64,000 bases of DNA, taken from assembly GCF_003369925.1 (NCBI RefSeq), contig NZ_LARY01000001.1, positions 806,001 through 870,000 on the forward strand, given 5' to 3'. Under the pieces are notes generated by a model, which saw nothing but the letters and a program-made list of their open reading frames with translations, searched no databases and was not told the DNA's origin. The stretch comes from Listeria kieliensis. GTDB taxonomy: Bacteria > Bacillota > Bacilli > Lactobacillales > Listeriaceae. Position numbers and translations under genes: made by a program. How positions within the stretch are numbered: the stretch's first letter is position 1; each line of letters opens with the position of its first letter. Positions 38,612 through 48,492 of this stretch are shown here, one piece after another.

Positions 38612-39790
38612 TTATTCTGTGACTTCTACGGCTTTTGTTTGATGTTCAGGAATGATTTTTAAGAAAAGTAAAGCCATACCAATGACAGCTAAAACAGCAG
38701 CAACGATGAAAGGATAGCTTGTTCCAAACATTTCACTAATGAGCCCTGACAAAAGTGGCGCAAAAGCGGCTCCGAGCCAGCGAACAAAGTTATAAGCGCC
38801 ACTCGTTACACTCCGTGCATAAGGGGAGTGTTCCATAACAGTTGTTGTAAATAAAGCATTATTTATCCCAAGAATAAGTCCAGAGAGAATGATTAAGATG
38901 ATTCGTATCCATAAAATAGAAATAATGCCAAGCAGAACCAAAATAATCGCACAAGAAGCTAGCGTGAACTTAAGTACGTGTTTTGAATTGAAACGATCCT
39001 CTAAAGCATGAGCGATTTTGGCTGACCCAAGTGCAAGACAAAGTCCCCAAGCAAAAAACACAAAGCCAATTTGAATGGCAGATAAGCCAAGAACAAGCGG
39101 TGAGTAGGCTAAAATAGTGAAGAAACAATAATAGTAAAACATACCGCTCGTTGCGATTTGAAGAAATGGCTTATAGGTGAACAGATGTAGCATTTGTTTA
39201 ATCGGTACTTCTTTTTTTGAACTACTTTTTTCCTTGGCAGGTGCTTTCACTTTAAATAATACGAGTAAGCAAGCGATGAAAATTAATGTAGCCGTAGCAA
39301 AAAATGGATAACGCCAAGATAGATTTCCTAGAACTCCGCCTAGAAGCGGACCAAATGCCATTCCAAGTCCCATTGCTGACTCATAAAGGCCAATTGCGTG
39401 TGAAGGAGTATGTGATAGTGCAATAAGCATCGTCATTGCTGTTGCAAGAAACATTGAATTTCCAAATCCCCATCCGGCACGAAATATAGAAAGTCCGGTA
39501 ATACTATTTGAAAACCCGCAAAGCAGCGCGAAAATCGTGACAATTGCAAGCCCTACTACGATAAGCTGCTTATCTCCAATTTTGCTAGCCACAATCCCAA
39601 TTGGAATCATCATAATGGCCATTACAAAAATATAAGAGGTAAATAAAAGCTCAACCTGTGAATGTGTTGCTCCGATGCTTTCAGCAATACTTGGTAGAAT
39701 AGGATCAACAATCCCTATTCCCATAAATGCTAGTAATGATGCAGCTACTGTAATCCACTTGCCTGCTGCTTTTTGTTTTTCGGTTAACAT
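38612..39790 (-). CDS. MFS multidrug-type efflux transporter
   Basis: A 392-residue transporter with 12 predicted membrane helices of the DHA1 type. Motif A appears as IGIVASKIGDKQLIVVGL in the loop between helices 2 and 3. Motif C-like GLGMAFGPLLGGVLG in helix 5 marks an antiporter. The middle cytoplasmic loop is lysine-rich (KAPAKEKSSSKKE). It is transcribed divergently from a PadR regulator, with a consensus promoter whose -35 box is covered by a PadR operator, so the pump is likely induced by a ligand of that regulator. L. monocytogenes has a similar pair at this locus (about lmo1408-1409, from memory). Confidence 0.9.
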   Translation of the reverse strand: MLTEKQKAAGKWITVAASLLAFMGIGIVDPILPSIAESIGATHSQVELLFTSYIFVMAIMMIPIGIVASKIGDKQLIVVGLAIVTIFALLCGFSNSITGLSIFRAGWGFGNSMFLATAMTMLIALSHTPSHAIGLYESAMGLGMAFGPLLGGVLGNLSWRYPFFATATLIFIACLLVLFKVKAPAKEKSSSKKEVPIKQMLHLFTYKPFLQIATSGMFYYYCFFTILAYSPLVLGLSAIQIGFVFFAWGLCLALGSAKIAHALEDRFNSKHVLKFTLASCAIILVLLGIISILWIRIILIILSGLILGINNALFTTTVMEHSPYARSVTSGAYNFVRWLGAAFAPLLSGLISEMFGTSYPFIVAAVLAVIGMALLFLKIIPEHQTKAVEVTE

Positions 39791-39830
39791 AAATAAAGTC
39801 CACTTCTTTCCCTAATTTATCGACCTTTCT

Positions 39831-39859
39831 ATTTTATTCTAAAATAAATTATATGTCAA
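39831..39859 (-). promoter_or_regulatory. Consensus promoter of the MFS gene
   Basis: Minus strand: a perfect TTGACA (39859-39854), a 17-base spacer and TAAAAT (39836-39831). Confidence 0.8.
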
Positions 39860-39870
39860 TATTTACATAT
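39851..39870. promoter_or_regulatory. PadR-type operator ATGT-N8-ACAT
   Basis: ATATGT (39851-39856) and ACATAT (39865-39870) flank eight bases, the known PadR operator pattern. It overlaps the -35 box of the MFS promoter, so binding should block transcription of the pump. Confidence 0.75.
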
Positions 39871-39957
39871 GTAAAAAGTTACTTATATAAAGCGTTGCAT
39901 TTCACTCTGATATCATTTAGAATGTAGAAGAAATCACCATTTGAGGGAGTGAACTTC

Positions 39958-40491
39958 GTGACTGGATCAATTAATTTATTAGGTTATACATTACTTGAAA
40001 TGATTGCTCGTGAAGCGTCAAGCGGATATGATTTAGCCTATCGGTTAAAAATTATGCAAAATACCCATCACAGTCAGATTTATCCAATGCTAGCAAAACT
40101 GGAAGATAATGGGTATCTCGTTTCTACGACACAATTCCAAGAAAGAAAGCCTAATAAAAAAATCTACGCGATTACAATTGATGGAATTGAACTTTTGCGA
40201 GAATGGTCGAAAACAGCAGTCAAAGTTCCAGTTTCACGCGATGAATTTATCATCAAACTACAACTAGATTGGCTAAATCCAAAACGAACGAAGGAACTAC
40301 TAAAAGAACGAATCAGCTACCTTGAAGAACAACTTCAGGAGACAGAAAAAACCCTAGTAGCGATTCAAGAAACGCTCGGGCTAGTTTCTGCAGATGAAAA
40401 ACAATCGAATATGCCCTATCAAATTTATCAACGAAAATATCAATTAACATTAACCGAAAAAAATTGGTGTCTAAGTTTGTTAGGCAAATAA
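39958..40491 (+). CDS. PadR-family transcriptional regulator
   Basis: A 177-residue regulator. The N-terminal winged helix reads LLGYTLLEMIAREASSGYDLAYRL...HHSQIYPMLAKLEDNGYLVSTTQFQERKPNKKIYAIT, and the C-terminal half is the PadR/AphA dimerisation domain (WLNPKRTKELLKERISYLEEQLQETEK). I take GTG 39958, preceded by GAGGGAG; the GTG at 39949 lies within that stretch. It is probably the repressor of the divergent MFS pump, acting on the ATGT-N8-ACAT site. Confidence 0.9.
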   Translation: MTGSINLLGYTLLEMIAREASSGYDLAYRLKIMQNTHHSQIYPMLAKLEDNGYLVSTTQFQERKPNKKIYAITIDGIELLREWSKTAVKVPVSRDEFIIKLQLDWLNPKRTKELLKERISYLEEQLQETEKTLVAIQETLGLVSADEKQSNMPYQIYQRKYQLTLTEKNWCLSLLGK

Positions 40492-40528
40492 AAAATGCTT
40501 CCGTTTGAACTTTTACGGAAGCATTTTT
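40492..40528. terminator. Bidirectional terminator between padR and pflA
   Basis: AAAATGCTTCCGT (40492-40504) and ACGGAAGCATTTT (40515-40527) are perfect complements with T or A runs on both sides. Confidence 0.9.
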
Positions 40529-40532
40529 GGAT

Positions 40533-41279
40533 TTACAGATAAGATTTAGTTTTTAAAATGTCATTTGCCATTTGAACGGTTTCCTTATCCGGCGTTTCAA
40601 TTCCTTCCAGTGGGTAGCGTATTCCAAGTTTTTCCCATTTATAAACTCCCATTGTATGGTAAGGAAGGACTTCCACGCGCTTCACGTTTGGAAGAGTTGC
40701 AATAAAATCATGAAGCGCATGTAAATCAGTAGGATCATCAGTTTTTGTTGGGATAAGCACATGACGAATCCAGATAGGTTGATTTTTGTCGCGCAAATAA
40801 TGGGCAAAATCAAGAATTGGTGCATTTGGTCTACTTGTTAATTTAAGGTGCTTTTCAGGATTCATTTGTTTAATGTCAAGCAAAATTAAATCTGTCAGCT
40901 CCATTAATTGATCTAGTTTTTGAATAAATTCAGGCTCTCTCGTGAAACAGCCTCCACAACTGTCAATGGTTGTGTGCACGCCAGCTTCTTTGCAAAGCGT
41001 AAACAATTCAATTAAGAAGTCAACTTGTAACAGCGGCTCTCCTCCACTTACTGTGATTCCGCCACCAGTTGCATCCCAAAATTCTTTATATTTAATCGCC
41101 TCATTAAAAACCTCTTGAGCGGTGCGCTCATTTCCAATTCCAATTTTCCAAGTATCTGGATTATGACAAAACTGACAACGCAGTAAACAACCTTGCAGAA
41201 AAACAATAAAACGAACACCAGGACCGTCTACGGTCCCCATGGTTTCTGTTGAATGAACATGCCCGATAACTTTTTCCAT
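40533..41279 (-). CDS. pflA: Pyruvate formate-lyase activating enzyme
   Basis: A radical SAM enzyme of 248 residues that installs the glycyl radical on pyruvate formate-lyase (PflB). The [4Fe-4S] motif is CLLRCQFCHNPDTW (CxxxCxxC), followed by GGGITVSGGEPLLQ and the LLDIKQMNPEKH stretch. Length and motifs are normal. In L. monocytogenes the gene (pflC) follows pflB directly. Here no pflB is adjacent: the neighbour upstream is glpP after a 319-bp gap. Its substrate enzyme must be encoded elsewhere, or the gene is orphaned. AAAGGAAG precedes the ATG. Confidence 0.94.
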   Translation of the reverse strand: MEKVIGHVHSTETMGTVDGPGVRFIVFLQGCLLRCQFCHNPDTWKIGIGNERTAQEVFNEAIKYKEFWDATGGGITVSGGEPLLQVDFLIELFTLCKEAGVHTTIDSCGGCFTREPEFIQKLDQLMELTDLILLDIKQMNPEKHLKLTSRPNAPILDFAHYLRDKNQPIWIRHVLIPTKTDDPTDLHALHDFIATLPNVKRVEVLPYHTMGVYKWEKLGIRYPLEGIETPDKETVQMANDILKTKSYL

Positions 41280-41547
41280 TCTGCTCTTCCTTTCAAAAAT
41301 TTAATGATTGCAATTAATATAATTTTTTGTGCATTAATGAACTTATTTATTTAAAAGAACCCTCTACTGTTATCTTAACATATTCCTAAGAAAATACTAC
41401 AGTTTTTAATAAAAAAAATAAAACGCTACCAAAGGCTTAGTTGTAGGAATAGAATCGAGGGTAAATGTCTAGGCCTGTACTACTGAAAATGTTGGATTCT
41501 GTTATAAAACACGAAGGAGATCGTATAAACTGTTTTCAAACGAAAAT
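41280..41547. other. Gene-free stretch between pflA and glpP
   Basis: This AT-rich stretch lies where pflB would be expected from synteny. I see no remnant of pflB in any frame, no tRNA, and no clear promoter for pflA beyond AT-rich sequence near 41300-41340. Confidence 0.6.
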
Positions 41548-41576
41548 AGGATGCCTCCCTATTAGAGAAGCATCCT
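41548..41576 (-). terminator. Terminator after glpP
   Basis: AGGATGC (41548-41554) pairs with GCATCCT (41570-41576), with an inner CTC/GAG pairing. The T-run ATTTTC follows on the minus strand. Confidence 0.7.
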
Positions 41577-41598
41577 TTTGATTCCATATTCATTTGCA

Positions 41599-42159
41599 TT
41601 AGCCTAACCAGAGTTTCTTGTCAGAAGTAGTAATTGCAGTCGCACCAGCTTGAAGCACTTGTTTTACTTGCTCATCTCGTTCGATTAACCCTCCAGCAAT
41701 TACCGGAATGTGTACTTCACGAATCATTTTTTCGATTTGTTCTGGAAGAATTCCAGGTAAAAGTTCAATCGCATCCGGTTGAACCTTTTGAATGAGCGCT
41801 TTTCCTTTTGTGTAGGCGCTGGAATCAATCATAAACAAACGCTGGATAGCCAGCACTTTATGTTGTTTTGCTTTTAAAATCACGTTTCCGCGAGTAGAAA
41901 TAATCCCCGCCGGTCGGATTTCTTGACAGAGAAAATCGATTGCATAGTCATCATTTTTTAGTCCATTGATTAAGTCGGCATGAAGCAACACCCTTTTTCC
42001 AGTCGAAGAAGCAAAACTCACGAGTGATTTAAGCTGTGCAACATGTGTTTCAAGCATAACCATATAATTTCCACTTATTTTTAGTTCGGCAATTTTTTCA
42101 ATATCTTTTTGATTATGTGCGGCAGGAATAATTCGCTGTCCAGCAAACAATTCTGTCAT
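41599..42159 (-). CDS. glpP: Glycerol-3-phosphate responsive antiterminator
   Basis: A 186-residue GlpP-family RNA-binding antiterminator with a TIM-barrel-like fold. Conserved stretches are RIIPAAHNQKDIEKI, LLHADLINGL, GIISTRGNVILKAK, MIDSSAYTKG, DAIELLPGILP and IPVIAGGLIERDEQVKQVLQAGATAITTS. With glycerol-3-phosphate bound it should let polymerase read through leader terminators of glp genes. A fitting target is the hairpin before glpF at 53394-53445 in this window. It lies 23 bases downstream of mutL and ends with its own terminator. Confidence 0.93.
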   Translation of the reverse strand: MTELFAGQRIIPAAHNQKDIEKIAELKISGNYMVMLETHVAQLKSLVSFASSTGKRVLLHADLINGLKNDDYAIDFLCQEIRPAGIISTRGNVILKAKQHKVLAIQRLFMIDSSAYTKGKALIQKVQPDAIELLPGILPEQIEKMIREVHIPVIAGGLIERDEQVKQVLQAGATAITTSDKKLWLG

Positions 42160-42182
42160 ATAGTTGTTCGCTCCCCTTTTGT

Positions 42183-44024
42183 TTACATCACCCGTTTGAA
42201 CATTTTTTCAAGTTCATACGTCGTATATTTGATAATTACAGGCCGACCATGCGGGCAAGTAAATGGGTCACTAGCTTCACGCAACGTATCAAGAAGTGCT
42301 TCCATATCTTGCATCGTTAAATAATGATTGGCTTTGATGGATTTTTTACAGCTCATCATAATGGCTGTATCTTCGCGAAGCTTGTGAATGCTCACATTGG
42401 GTTCGTGAAGTGCTTCGTCAACAATTTCACGCAAAGTTTCCTCTTCTTCTCCCTTTGGAAACCAAGTAGGATGGGCCCGGATAATAAAACTATTTTGGCC
42501 AAACGGCTCCATGAAAACGCCGACTTCTTCAAGTTTTTCGCGTTGTTCTGTGAGTCTCACATATTCATCATTTGAAAACTCAAGCACAATTGGGACAAGT
42601 AATTCCTGCAATTCACGACTCACTTCGCCAATTTTTTCACGGAAAAACTCATATTTGATCCGCTCTTGAGCAGCGTGCTGATCAATAATATACAAGCCTT
42701 CTTCATTTTGAGCAAGAATATAAGTAGCGTGCATTTGACCAATTGGGTACATCTTAGGGATGCGAACCTTTCTTTCTTCTGCAACAGGTGCGCTGTCACT
42801 CACTTCATAACTGATCGTTTCTTCTTCAATGACAGTTTCAGAATCAAACTTCTCTTCCTCAGGAGAAACATATTCCGGAACAGAAGGTTTTTCAAACAAA
42901 GTAGGCGGTTCATTTTTTGTTGCTTCTTCCTTTGAAAAAGTCGCTTCTTTCGCTTCACTTGGCTTATTTGATTCAAATGACATTTGCAATTGTTCAGATT
43001 GAAGCTTCTCTCGCTTAGAAATAGCTCCGTCTGGAATCAACTGCAACTTATGAAACGCTTCTTTAAGTGCTTCTGAAATAAGTTCACCAAGTTCTTTCTC
43101 CTTGCTTAAGCGAACTTCAAGTTTTGCAGGATGCACATTCACATCGACAATAATCGGATCCATTTCGATCTCAAGAACAATGATCGGAAAACGTCCAATC
43201 GGAAGAAGCGTATGATAGCCATTTAAAATCGCTTTAACAAGGGCAAAGTTTTTAATATAGCGTCCGTTAATAATCGTCGAGATATAATTTCGATTCGAAC
43301 GATTGACTTCTGGAAGAACCGCATAACCGCTAATTTTAAAATCAAGTGATTCTCCTTCAACAGGGACTGTTTTCTTAGCAATTTGAACGCCATAAATCGC
43401 TGCGATAACTTGACGTAAGTCACCGTTCCCACTTGTTGAAAGGAGAGATTTCCCGTTGTGGGATAAACGAAAGCTAATATTCGGATGCGACAAAGCTAAT
43501 CGGTTCATAACATCCGTGATATTTCCAAGCTCAGTTGGCAACGTTTTTAAATACTTCAGCCGTGCCGGCGTATTGTAAAACAAATCCGTAACCGTAATTT
43601 CTGTTCCACGACGAGCAGAGTCGCTACGTTTTTCAACTTCTTTTCCACCTTCGATCACAATGGTCGTGCCTGTGTCTCCTGCAGAGGTAGTTAATTTTAC
43701 TTTAGCAACAGAAGCGATACTTGGAAGTGCCTCCCCACGAAAACCAAGCGTGTGAACACGAAATAGATCTTTTTCCGTTTTGATTTTACTTGTAGCGTGC
43801 CGTTTAAAGGCAGTTGGGACATCTTCTGGCTCAATCCCAACTCCATTATCAATCACCGTCATTTTAGTCATGCCCGCTTCTTCAATCAATACATCAATAA
43901 TCGTGCTTTTCGCATCAATCGCATTTTCCACAAGTTCTTTAATAACAGAAGCAGGCCGCTCAACAACTTCACCCGCAGCAATTTTATTGGAGAGGTTATC
44001 CGTTAATTCGATAATCTGTGCCAC
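42183..44024 (-). CDS. mutL: DNA mismatch repair protein MutL
   Basis: A GHKL ATPase of 613 residues that couples mismatch recognition by MutS to strand removal. N-terminal motifs are [29 protein letters not shown] and [11 protein letters not shown] variable acidic linker covers about residues 340-420. The C-terminal domain has the nickase motif [12 protein letters not shown] and the conserved CPHGRP, so it should be an endonuclease-type MutL as in other bacteria without MutH. It starts 15 bases after the mutS stop. Confidence 0.96.
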   Translation of the reverse strand: MAQIIELTDNLSNKIAAGEVVERPASVIKELVENAIDAKSTIIDVLIEEAGMTKMTVIDNGVGIEPEDVPTAFKRHATSKIKTEKDLFRVHTLGFRGEALPSIASVAKVKLTTSAGDTGTTIVIEGGKEVEKRSDSARRGTEITVTDLFYNTPARLKYLKTLPTELGNITDVMNRLALSHPNISFRLSHNGKSLLSTSGNGDLRQVIAAIYGVQIAKKTVPVEGESLDFKISGYAVLPEVNRSNRNYISTIINGRYIKNFALVKAILNGYHTLLPIGRFPIIVLEIEMDPIIVDVNVHPAKLEVRLSKEKELGELISEALKEAFHKLQLIPDGAISKREKLQSEQLQMSFESNKPSEAKEATFSKEEATKNEPPTLFEKPSVPEYVSPEEEKFDSETVIEEETISYEVSDSAPVAEERKVRIPKMYPIGQMHATYILAQNEEGLYIIDQHAAQERIKYEFFREKIGEVSRELQELLVPIVLEFSNDEYVRLTEQREKLEEVGVFMEPFGQNSFIIRAHPTWFPKGEEEETLREIVDEALHEPNVSIHKLREDTAIMMSCKKSIKANHYLTMQDMEALLDTLREASDPFTCPHGRPVIIKYTTYELEKMFKRVM

Positions 44025-44039
44025 GACTTATCACATCCT

Positions 44040-46670
44040 TTAATGCAGTTTGCTTTGCAATTCAAATAATTTATTCATCGCATCAAGTGGCGTCATTTGC
44101 ATCAAATTTAGTTTCTTGATTTCTAGTTCCACGTCACTTTTTCTTGCTACTGCTTGTTTAGGTTTTTCTTCAATCTCAAAAAGAGGTAATTGCATATCAT
44201 CTGCTTTTAGCTCTTGTGCTGTTTCTCGCACAATAGCGCTTTCTTCCTCTTGCTCAAGTACTGCAGGAGTTGCAACAGATAATTTTTTCTCTCCTGTTTC
44301 GAGAGTCTTTAAAATTTCATCTGCGCGTTTGATCAAAGCTTTCGGTAGCTGAGCGAGTTCTGCCACATGAATCCCGTAGCTCTTATCAGCTGGACCATCT
44401 TTAATTTTGTGAAGGAAAACAACTTTGCCATTTTCCTCAATCGCACTTACATGAACATTTTCTAAATGCGAAAGCTCCCTATCAAGCACCGTTAGTTCGT
44501 GATAATGCGTAGAAAATAGCGTTTTTGCTTGTACATTTTCGTGAATATATTCGATGATCGCCTGTGCAAGCGCCATCCCATCATACGTAGCCGTTCCGCG
44601 ACCAATTTCATCAAATAAAATCAAGCTGTTTTTCGTTGCGTGAACAATCGCATTCCTCGCCTCAAGCATTTCCACCATAAAAGTACTTTGCCCCGCGATT
44701 AAGTCATCTGCAGCCCCAATACGTGTAAACACACGATCAAAAACAGGTAAAATCGCTTCTTTTGCAGGAACAAAACACCCGACTTGCGCACAAATCGCCG
44801 TTAAAGCTACTTGCCTCATATACGTGCTTTTACCCGACATGTTTGGCCCAGTAATTAAAAGAATTTCACGGTCTTCCGACATATTGCAATCATTCGCGAC
44901 ATAACTTTGCGAACCCATGACGCGTTCAACAACCGGGTGACGGCCTTCCGTAATCGCGAGAGTCCCATCTTCACTTAACATAGGCTTCACAAAATGATTC
45001 CGTTCACTCACTTCGGCAAAACTTTGCAGACAATCAATCTCGCTAATGGCTTTAGCTAGCTTTTGCAAGCGATCAATATAAGCTTTTACTTGTTCACGAA
45101 CTTCTGTAAACAATTGGTATTCTAGCTCCACAGATTTTTCTTCCGCATCTAGAATCAAGCGCTCTTTTTCCTTTAACTCCGGTGTGATGAAACGCTCAGC
45201 ATTTGTTAAAGTTTGTTTCCGTTCATACCGGCCATCTTCAAGCAAATGCGTATTTGCACGGGTCACTTCAATGTAATATCCAAATACACGATTAAACCCG
45301 ACTTTAAGCGATTTAATCCCAGTAATTTCGCGTTCTTTTTGCTCTAATTCCGCAATCCAAGTTTTCCCATTTCGGCTCGCATCACGGTATTCATCAAGTT
45401 GCCCGTTATAGCCATCTTTAATAATCCCGCCTTCTCGAATAGAAAGTGGCGGAGAATCAATAATAGCTTGTTCTAATAAATCAGCCAGTTCTTCGCAAGG
45501 ATCTAGCTTTTCGCCAAGTTGATTCAAATTATCAGCACCCGAAAGTGAACCAAGATTTGCTTTGATTTTCGGAATTTGGAATAATGAATTGCGCAACTGG
45601 ACTAGATCCCTTGCATTTACATTCCCATAAGCTACTCGACCAGATAAACGTTCTAAATCATACACGTTTTTTAGATTTTCAGCTAATTCCACGCGCTCAA
45701 AGAAATGCTTCATCAGCTCTTCCACGTCGGCTTGGCGAGTTTCGATCATTTCACGATCAATCAGTGGACGATCGATCCATTGCTTTAAGAGTCGACCTCC
45801 CATCGCTGTTTTGGTTTGATCTAATAACCATAGCAAGGTACCAGATCGCCCTTTACCTCGAATTGACTCAGAAAGTTCGAGGTTCCGCTTCGAATAATAA
45901 TCCATTTTCATATATTGACTTGTTTCATAGTGAATCGCTTTTTGTAAATGACCTAAATCACGTTTTTGCGTTTCAGACAAATAATGGAGCAAAAGTGTGA
46001 CCGCTTTTCGCTCAGAAAGAGCAATACTACGATCAAGTAATTTTTCGCTTTCGGCAGTTGCTTCAATTTCATCATGGAGAGAAACAACAAGTCCGAGCTG
46101 TTCACGAACCGCATCCGAAATAAAACTAGCATCATTAGAACGCGTCACTACTTCCTTTGCGGCAAGAGTCGATAGTTCGTTTATAAGCCGGTCATCTTGA
46201 AGCTCAAGCACCGTTGATTTAAGTTCCCCAGTCGATAAATCCGAATAGGCAAAACCAAATTCTTTGTCTTCATAAACATAAAACGCGGCAATATAATTAT
46301 TTTCTTTTTCTTTTAGCCCCTTCTCATCCATCACAGTTCCAGGAGAAATCAATTGCACGACTTCGCGCTTGACCATTCCTTTAGTAGTTTTAGGATCTTC
46401 GACTTGTTCACAAATCGCTACTTTATAACCTTTTTCGATCAATGTATCAATATAGCCGCTAGCAGAGTGATAAGGAACACCGCACATAGGAATGCGTTCA
46501 GTTCCGCCTCCTTCTCTACCAGTGAGCGTAATTTCAAGGATTTGCGACGCCTTTAACGCATCATCAAAAAACATTTCATAAAAATCGCCTAGACGAAAGA
46601 ATAAAAAAGCATCTTGGTAATTTTCTTTAATCGCCAAATATTGTTTCATCATTGGTGTATATTCAACCAT
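44040..46670 (-). CDS. mutS: DNA mismatch repair protein MutS
   Basis: The mismatch-recognition ATPase, 876 residues. The mismatch-wedge motif GDFYEMF is near residue 35, and the ATPase domain has [13 protein letters not shown], the Walker B region [16 protein letters not shown] and STHYHEL. The C-terminal [12 protein letters not shown] is the beta-clamp-binding peptide (QLPLF type). I take ATG 46670 ([11 protein letters not shown]), matching the usual family start; a GTG lies three codons upstream. It forms the core of a ymdB-ricA-mutS-mutL-glpP series. Confidence 0.96.
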   Translation of the reverse strand: MVEYTPMMKQYLAIKENYQDAFLFFRLGDFYEMFFDDALKASQILEITLTGREGGGTERIPMCGVPYHSASGYIDTLIEKGYKVAICEQVEDPKTTKGMVKREVVQLISPGTVMDEKGLKEKENNYIAAFYVYEDKEFGFAYSDLSTGELKSTVLELQDDRLINELSTLAAKEVVTRSNDASFISDAVREQLGLVVSLHDEIEATAESEKLLDRSIALSERKAVTLLLHYLSETQKRDLGHLQKAIHYETSQYMKMDYYSKRNLELSESIRGKGRSGTLLWLLDQTKTAMGGRLLKQWIDRPLIDREMIETRQADVEELMKHFFERVELAENLKNVYDLERLSGRVAYGNVNARDLVQLRNSLFQIPKIKANLGSLSGADNLNQLGEKLDPCEELADLLEQAIIDSPPLSIREGGIIKDGYNGQLDEYRDASRNGKTWIAELEQKEREITGIKSLKVGFNRVFGYYIEVTRANTHLLEDGRYERKQTLTNAERFITPELKEKERLILDAEEKSVELEYQLFTEVREQVKAYIDRLQKLAKAISEIDCLQSFAEVSERNHFVKPMLSEDGTLAITEGRHPVVERVMGSQSYVANDCNMSEDREILLITGPNMSGKSTYMRQVALTAICAQVGCFVPAKEAILPVFDRVFTRIGAADDLIAGQSTFMVEMLEARNAIVHATKNSLILFDEIGRGTATYDGMALAQAIIEYIHENVQAKTLFSTHYHELTVLDRELSHLENVHVSAIEENGKVVFLHKIKDGPADKSYGIHVAELAQLPKALIKRADEILKTLETGEKKLSVATPAVLEQEEESAIVRETAQELKADDMQLPLFEIEEKPKQAVARKSDVELEIKKLNLMQMTPLDAMNKLFELQSKLH

Positions 46671-46763
46671 TTTGTCCACTCATCCCCTATTTCCAGCAAT
46701 TTAACTCTTCCATTCATTATAACATACCTAAAAACAGCTTTCCTGTGAAAAAAACAGCCTGAA

Positions 46764-47126
46764 TTACTCTTCCATCTCCAATTTTCGCGTAACATTTTGA
46801 TCAATTTCACGCGTAATGGACTGCAAGAGATCATTCGCATCCACTTGTGCGCGCCTAAAGTCACGCACAACCGGTAAATCATCAATTTCCTGCTTCAAAC
46901 GCTCAATTTCCGCTTCCGTTTCTTTCATGGCTTCAAATTTCCCATAATGCTCCAAATTCACAGACTGCTTTTGAAGCAGCTTGATTTCCGCTATTTTTTC
47001 TTGCACTTTGGAATTGGCATCAATCGTTTCCTCTGCCCTTTTATAAAAGACAATTTCTTCCGTTTCCTGAAGCGCATCCCGAAGTTCCGCTGCTTTTCGC
47101 ATAATTTCTTCCCGACTCGTCGTCAA
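46764..47126 (-). CDS. ricA: RicA (YmcA) family regulator of RNA processing
   Basis: A small, almost wholly helical protein of about 120 residues in the YlbF/YmcA family (REEIMRKAAELRDALQETEEIVFYKRAEETIDANSKVQEKIAEIK, LEHYGKFEAMKETEAEIERLKQEIDDLP). In B. subtilis RicA joins RicF and RicT in a complex that carries Fe-S clusters and promotes mRNA maturation by RNase Y. I favour TTG 47126, eight bases after AAGGGGGA. An ATG at 47144 overlaps the ymdB stop (ATGA) but has no ribosome binding site. Its place upstream of mutS is conserved. Confidence 0.87.
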   Translation of the reverse strand: MTTSREEIMRKAAELRDALQETEEIVFYKRAEETIDANSKVQEKIAEIKLLQKQSVNLEHYGKFEAMKETEAEIERLKQEIDDLPVVRDFRRAQVDANDLLQSITREIDQNVTRKLEMEE

Positions 47127-47140
47127 AAATTCGTCCCCCT

Positions 47141-47941
47141 TCATTCATAAAACGGATGATCATCATTAATTAAAATTCGGTCAATCTGCATAGCTTTCCC
47201 CGTACCCTCGTTCAAGGTAATCAGACATCCAGAAAGCACCGTCCGACCAGATTTAGGCACCTCAAATCGAGTAGGCAATTGCGTTTTAAAACGCCTTAAA
47301 ACTGCTTCACGTTCCATCCCAAGAATCGCATCATAAGGTCCTGTCATCCCAGCATCCGTCAAATAAGCCGTTCCTTCAGGCAAAATCCGATTGTCCGCCG
47401 TTTGCACATGCGTGTGCGTCCCAACAACTCCCGTCACACGACCATCCAAGTGCCATCCCATCGCTTGCTTTTCGCTAGTCGTTTCCGCGTGAAAATCAAC
47501 GAAAATAAGCGGTGTTTTTTCACGAGCCTGAGCCACAAGTTCATCTACAGTTTCAAACGGATCACGCAAGTCTTGCCCCATAAACGTCCGCCCTTGCAAA
47601 TTAATCACAGCAAGCAAATATTGATTGGACTTCACATAAACTAATCCTTGCCCAGGTGTTCCTTCAGGAAAATTTGCTGGACGTGCTAAATATTTGGCAT
47701 CCTCAATAAATTCAAAAACATCCCGATTGTCAAAACCGTGGTTTCCAAGGGTTACCGCATTTGCACCGAGCTCTAAAAAACCTTTATAAATCTTTTCCGT
47801 AATCCCTCGGCCAGCTGCAGAATTTTCCCCATTTATAATCGTCATTGTAGGTTTATATTTTTGTTTTAACTTAGGGAGATATTCCGTTACCATGTCTCTT
47901 CCTGGCGAACCGACAACATCCCCAATAAATAAAATTTTCAT
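47141..47941 (-). CDS. ymdB: YmdB family metallophosphoesterase
   Basis: A binuclear metallophosphoesterase of 266 residues. Metal-binding motifs are FIGDVVGSPGRDMV, NGENSAAGRGIT, TLGNHGFDNRDVFEF, VDFHAETTSEKQAMGWHLDGRV and VGTHTHVQTAD. B. subtilis YmdB hydrolyses 2',3'-cyclic AMP and affects biofilm and motility gene choice. In Bacillus and Listeria it lies beside rny and recA; here the gene beyond the adjacent acetyltransferase is pheA, so that context is broken. Confidence 0.92.
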   Translation of the reverse strand: MKILFIGDVVGSPGRDMVTEYLPKLKQKYKPTMTIINGENSAAGRGITEKIYKGFLELGANAVTLGNHGFDNRDVFEFIEDAKYLARPANFPEGTPGQGLVYVKSNQYLLAVINLQGRTFMGQDLRDPFETVDELVAQAREKTPLIFVDFHAETTSEKQAMGWHLDGRVTGVVGTHTHVQTADNRILPEGTAYLTDAGMTGPYDAILGMEREAVLRRFKTQLPTRFEVPKSGRTVLSGCLITLNEGTGKAMQIDRILINDDHPFYE

Positions 47942-47982
47942 TCTTTTTCTTACTCCATTCTATAACAAATTTAGATCCCACA

Positions 47983-48486
47983 TCAAAATTTAGAACTGCG
48001 GCGTTCAAGACGTGCCACATCCCGAAAAACCCCGTTCATTTCACCAAGCAATTCATGAATACAAAGTGTTTTAAACCCAAAAGCGTGATGCAAAGCAAGA
48101 CTACCTTCATTCTCTGGAAAAATAAGAGATTGTAACGTCCAAAATCCAGCCTTTTCACTTGCCTCAATCAATTGTTCCATTAAAAATTTTCCAACACCAC
48201 GCCCGCGTGCTTCTTCAGCCACATAAAGACTTAACTCTGCCACCCCGCGATAGCTATCCATTGTGGAAACTGGCAAAAGTGCGGCCCAGCCAAGCACTTT
48301 ATCCGTATCTTCCTCAAGAGCCGTTAACCTACAAGCCGCCAAATATTTCGTATCAAAACTTTTGAAATCCAATGCTACTGTTTGAAAACTCGCATTCCCC
48401 GTATCGATTCCTTGTTGATAGATTTTTCGAACTTGATCATAATTTTCTTTACTTATTTCACTAAGTCTAATCTTTTCTGTTTTCAT
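47983..48486 (-). CDS. GNAT acetyltransferase, phosphinothricin acetyltransferase-like
   Basis: A 167-residue GNAT enzyme of the Pat/YncA type. The acetyl-CoA site is VAEEARGRGVGKFLMEQLIEAS. The motif FPENEGSLALHHAFGFKTLCIHELLGEMNGVFRDVARLERR is characteristic of the phosphinothricin/methionine sulfone acetyltransferase group. Related enzymes detoxify methionine sulfoximine analogues; the substrate here is not known. GAGG lies seven bases before the ATG. Only six bases separate it from the pheA stop, so it now reads as a downstream gene of pheA. In L. monocytogenes it is next to rny (from memory). Confidence 0.88.
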   Translation of the reverse strand: MKTEKIRLSEISKENYDQVRKIYQQGIDTGNASFQTVALDFKSFDTKYLAACRLTALEEDTDKVLGWAALLPVSTMDSYRGVAELSLYVAEEARGRGVGKFLMEQLIEASEKAGFWTLQSLIFPENEGSLALHHAFGFKTLCIHELLGEMNGVFRDVARLERRSSKF

Positions 48487-48492
48487 AAAGCC

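Noticed and set aside
41465-41581. A 38-codon plus-strand ORF in the pflA-glpP gap.
   Set aside because: The ribosome binding site is too close, the ORF runs through the glpP terminator hairpin, and no known family is recognised.
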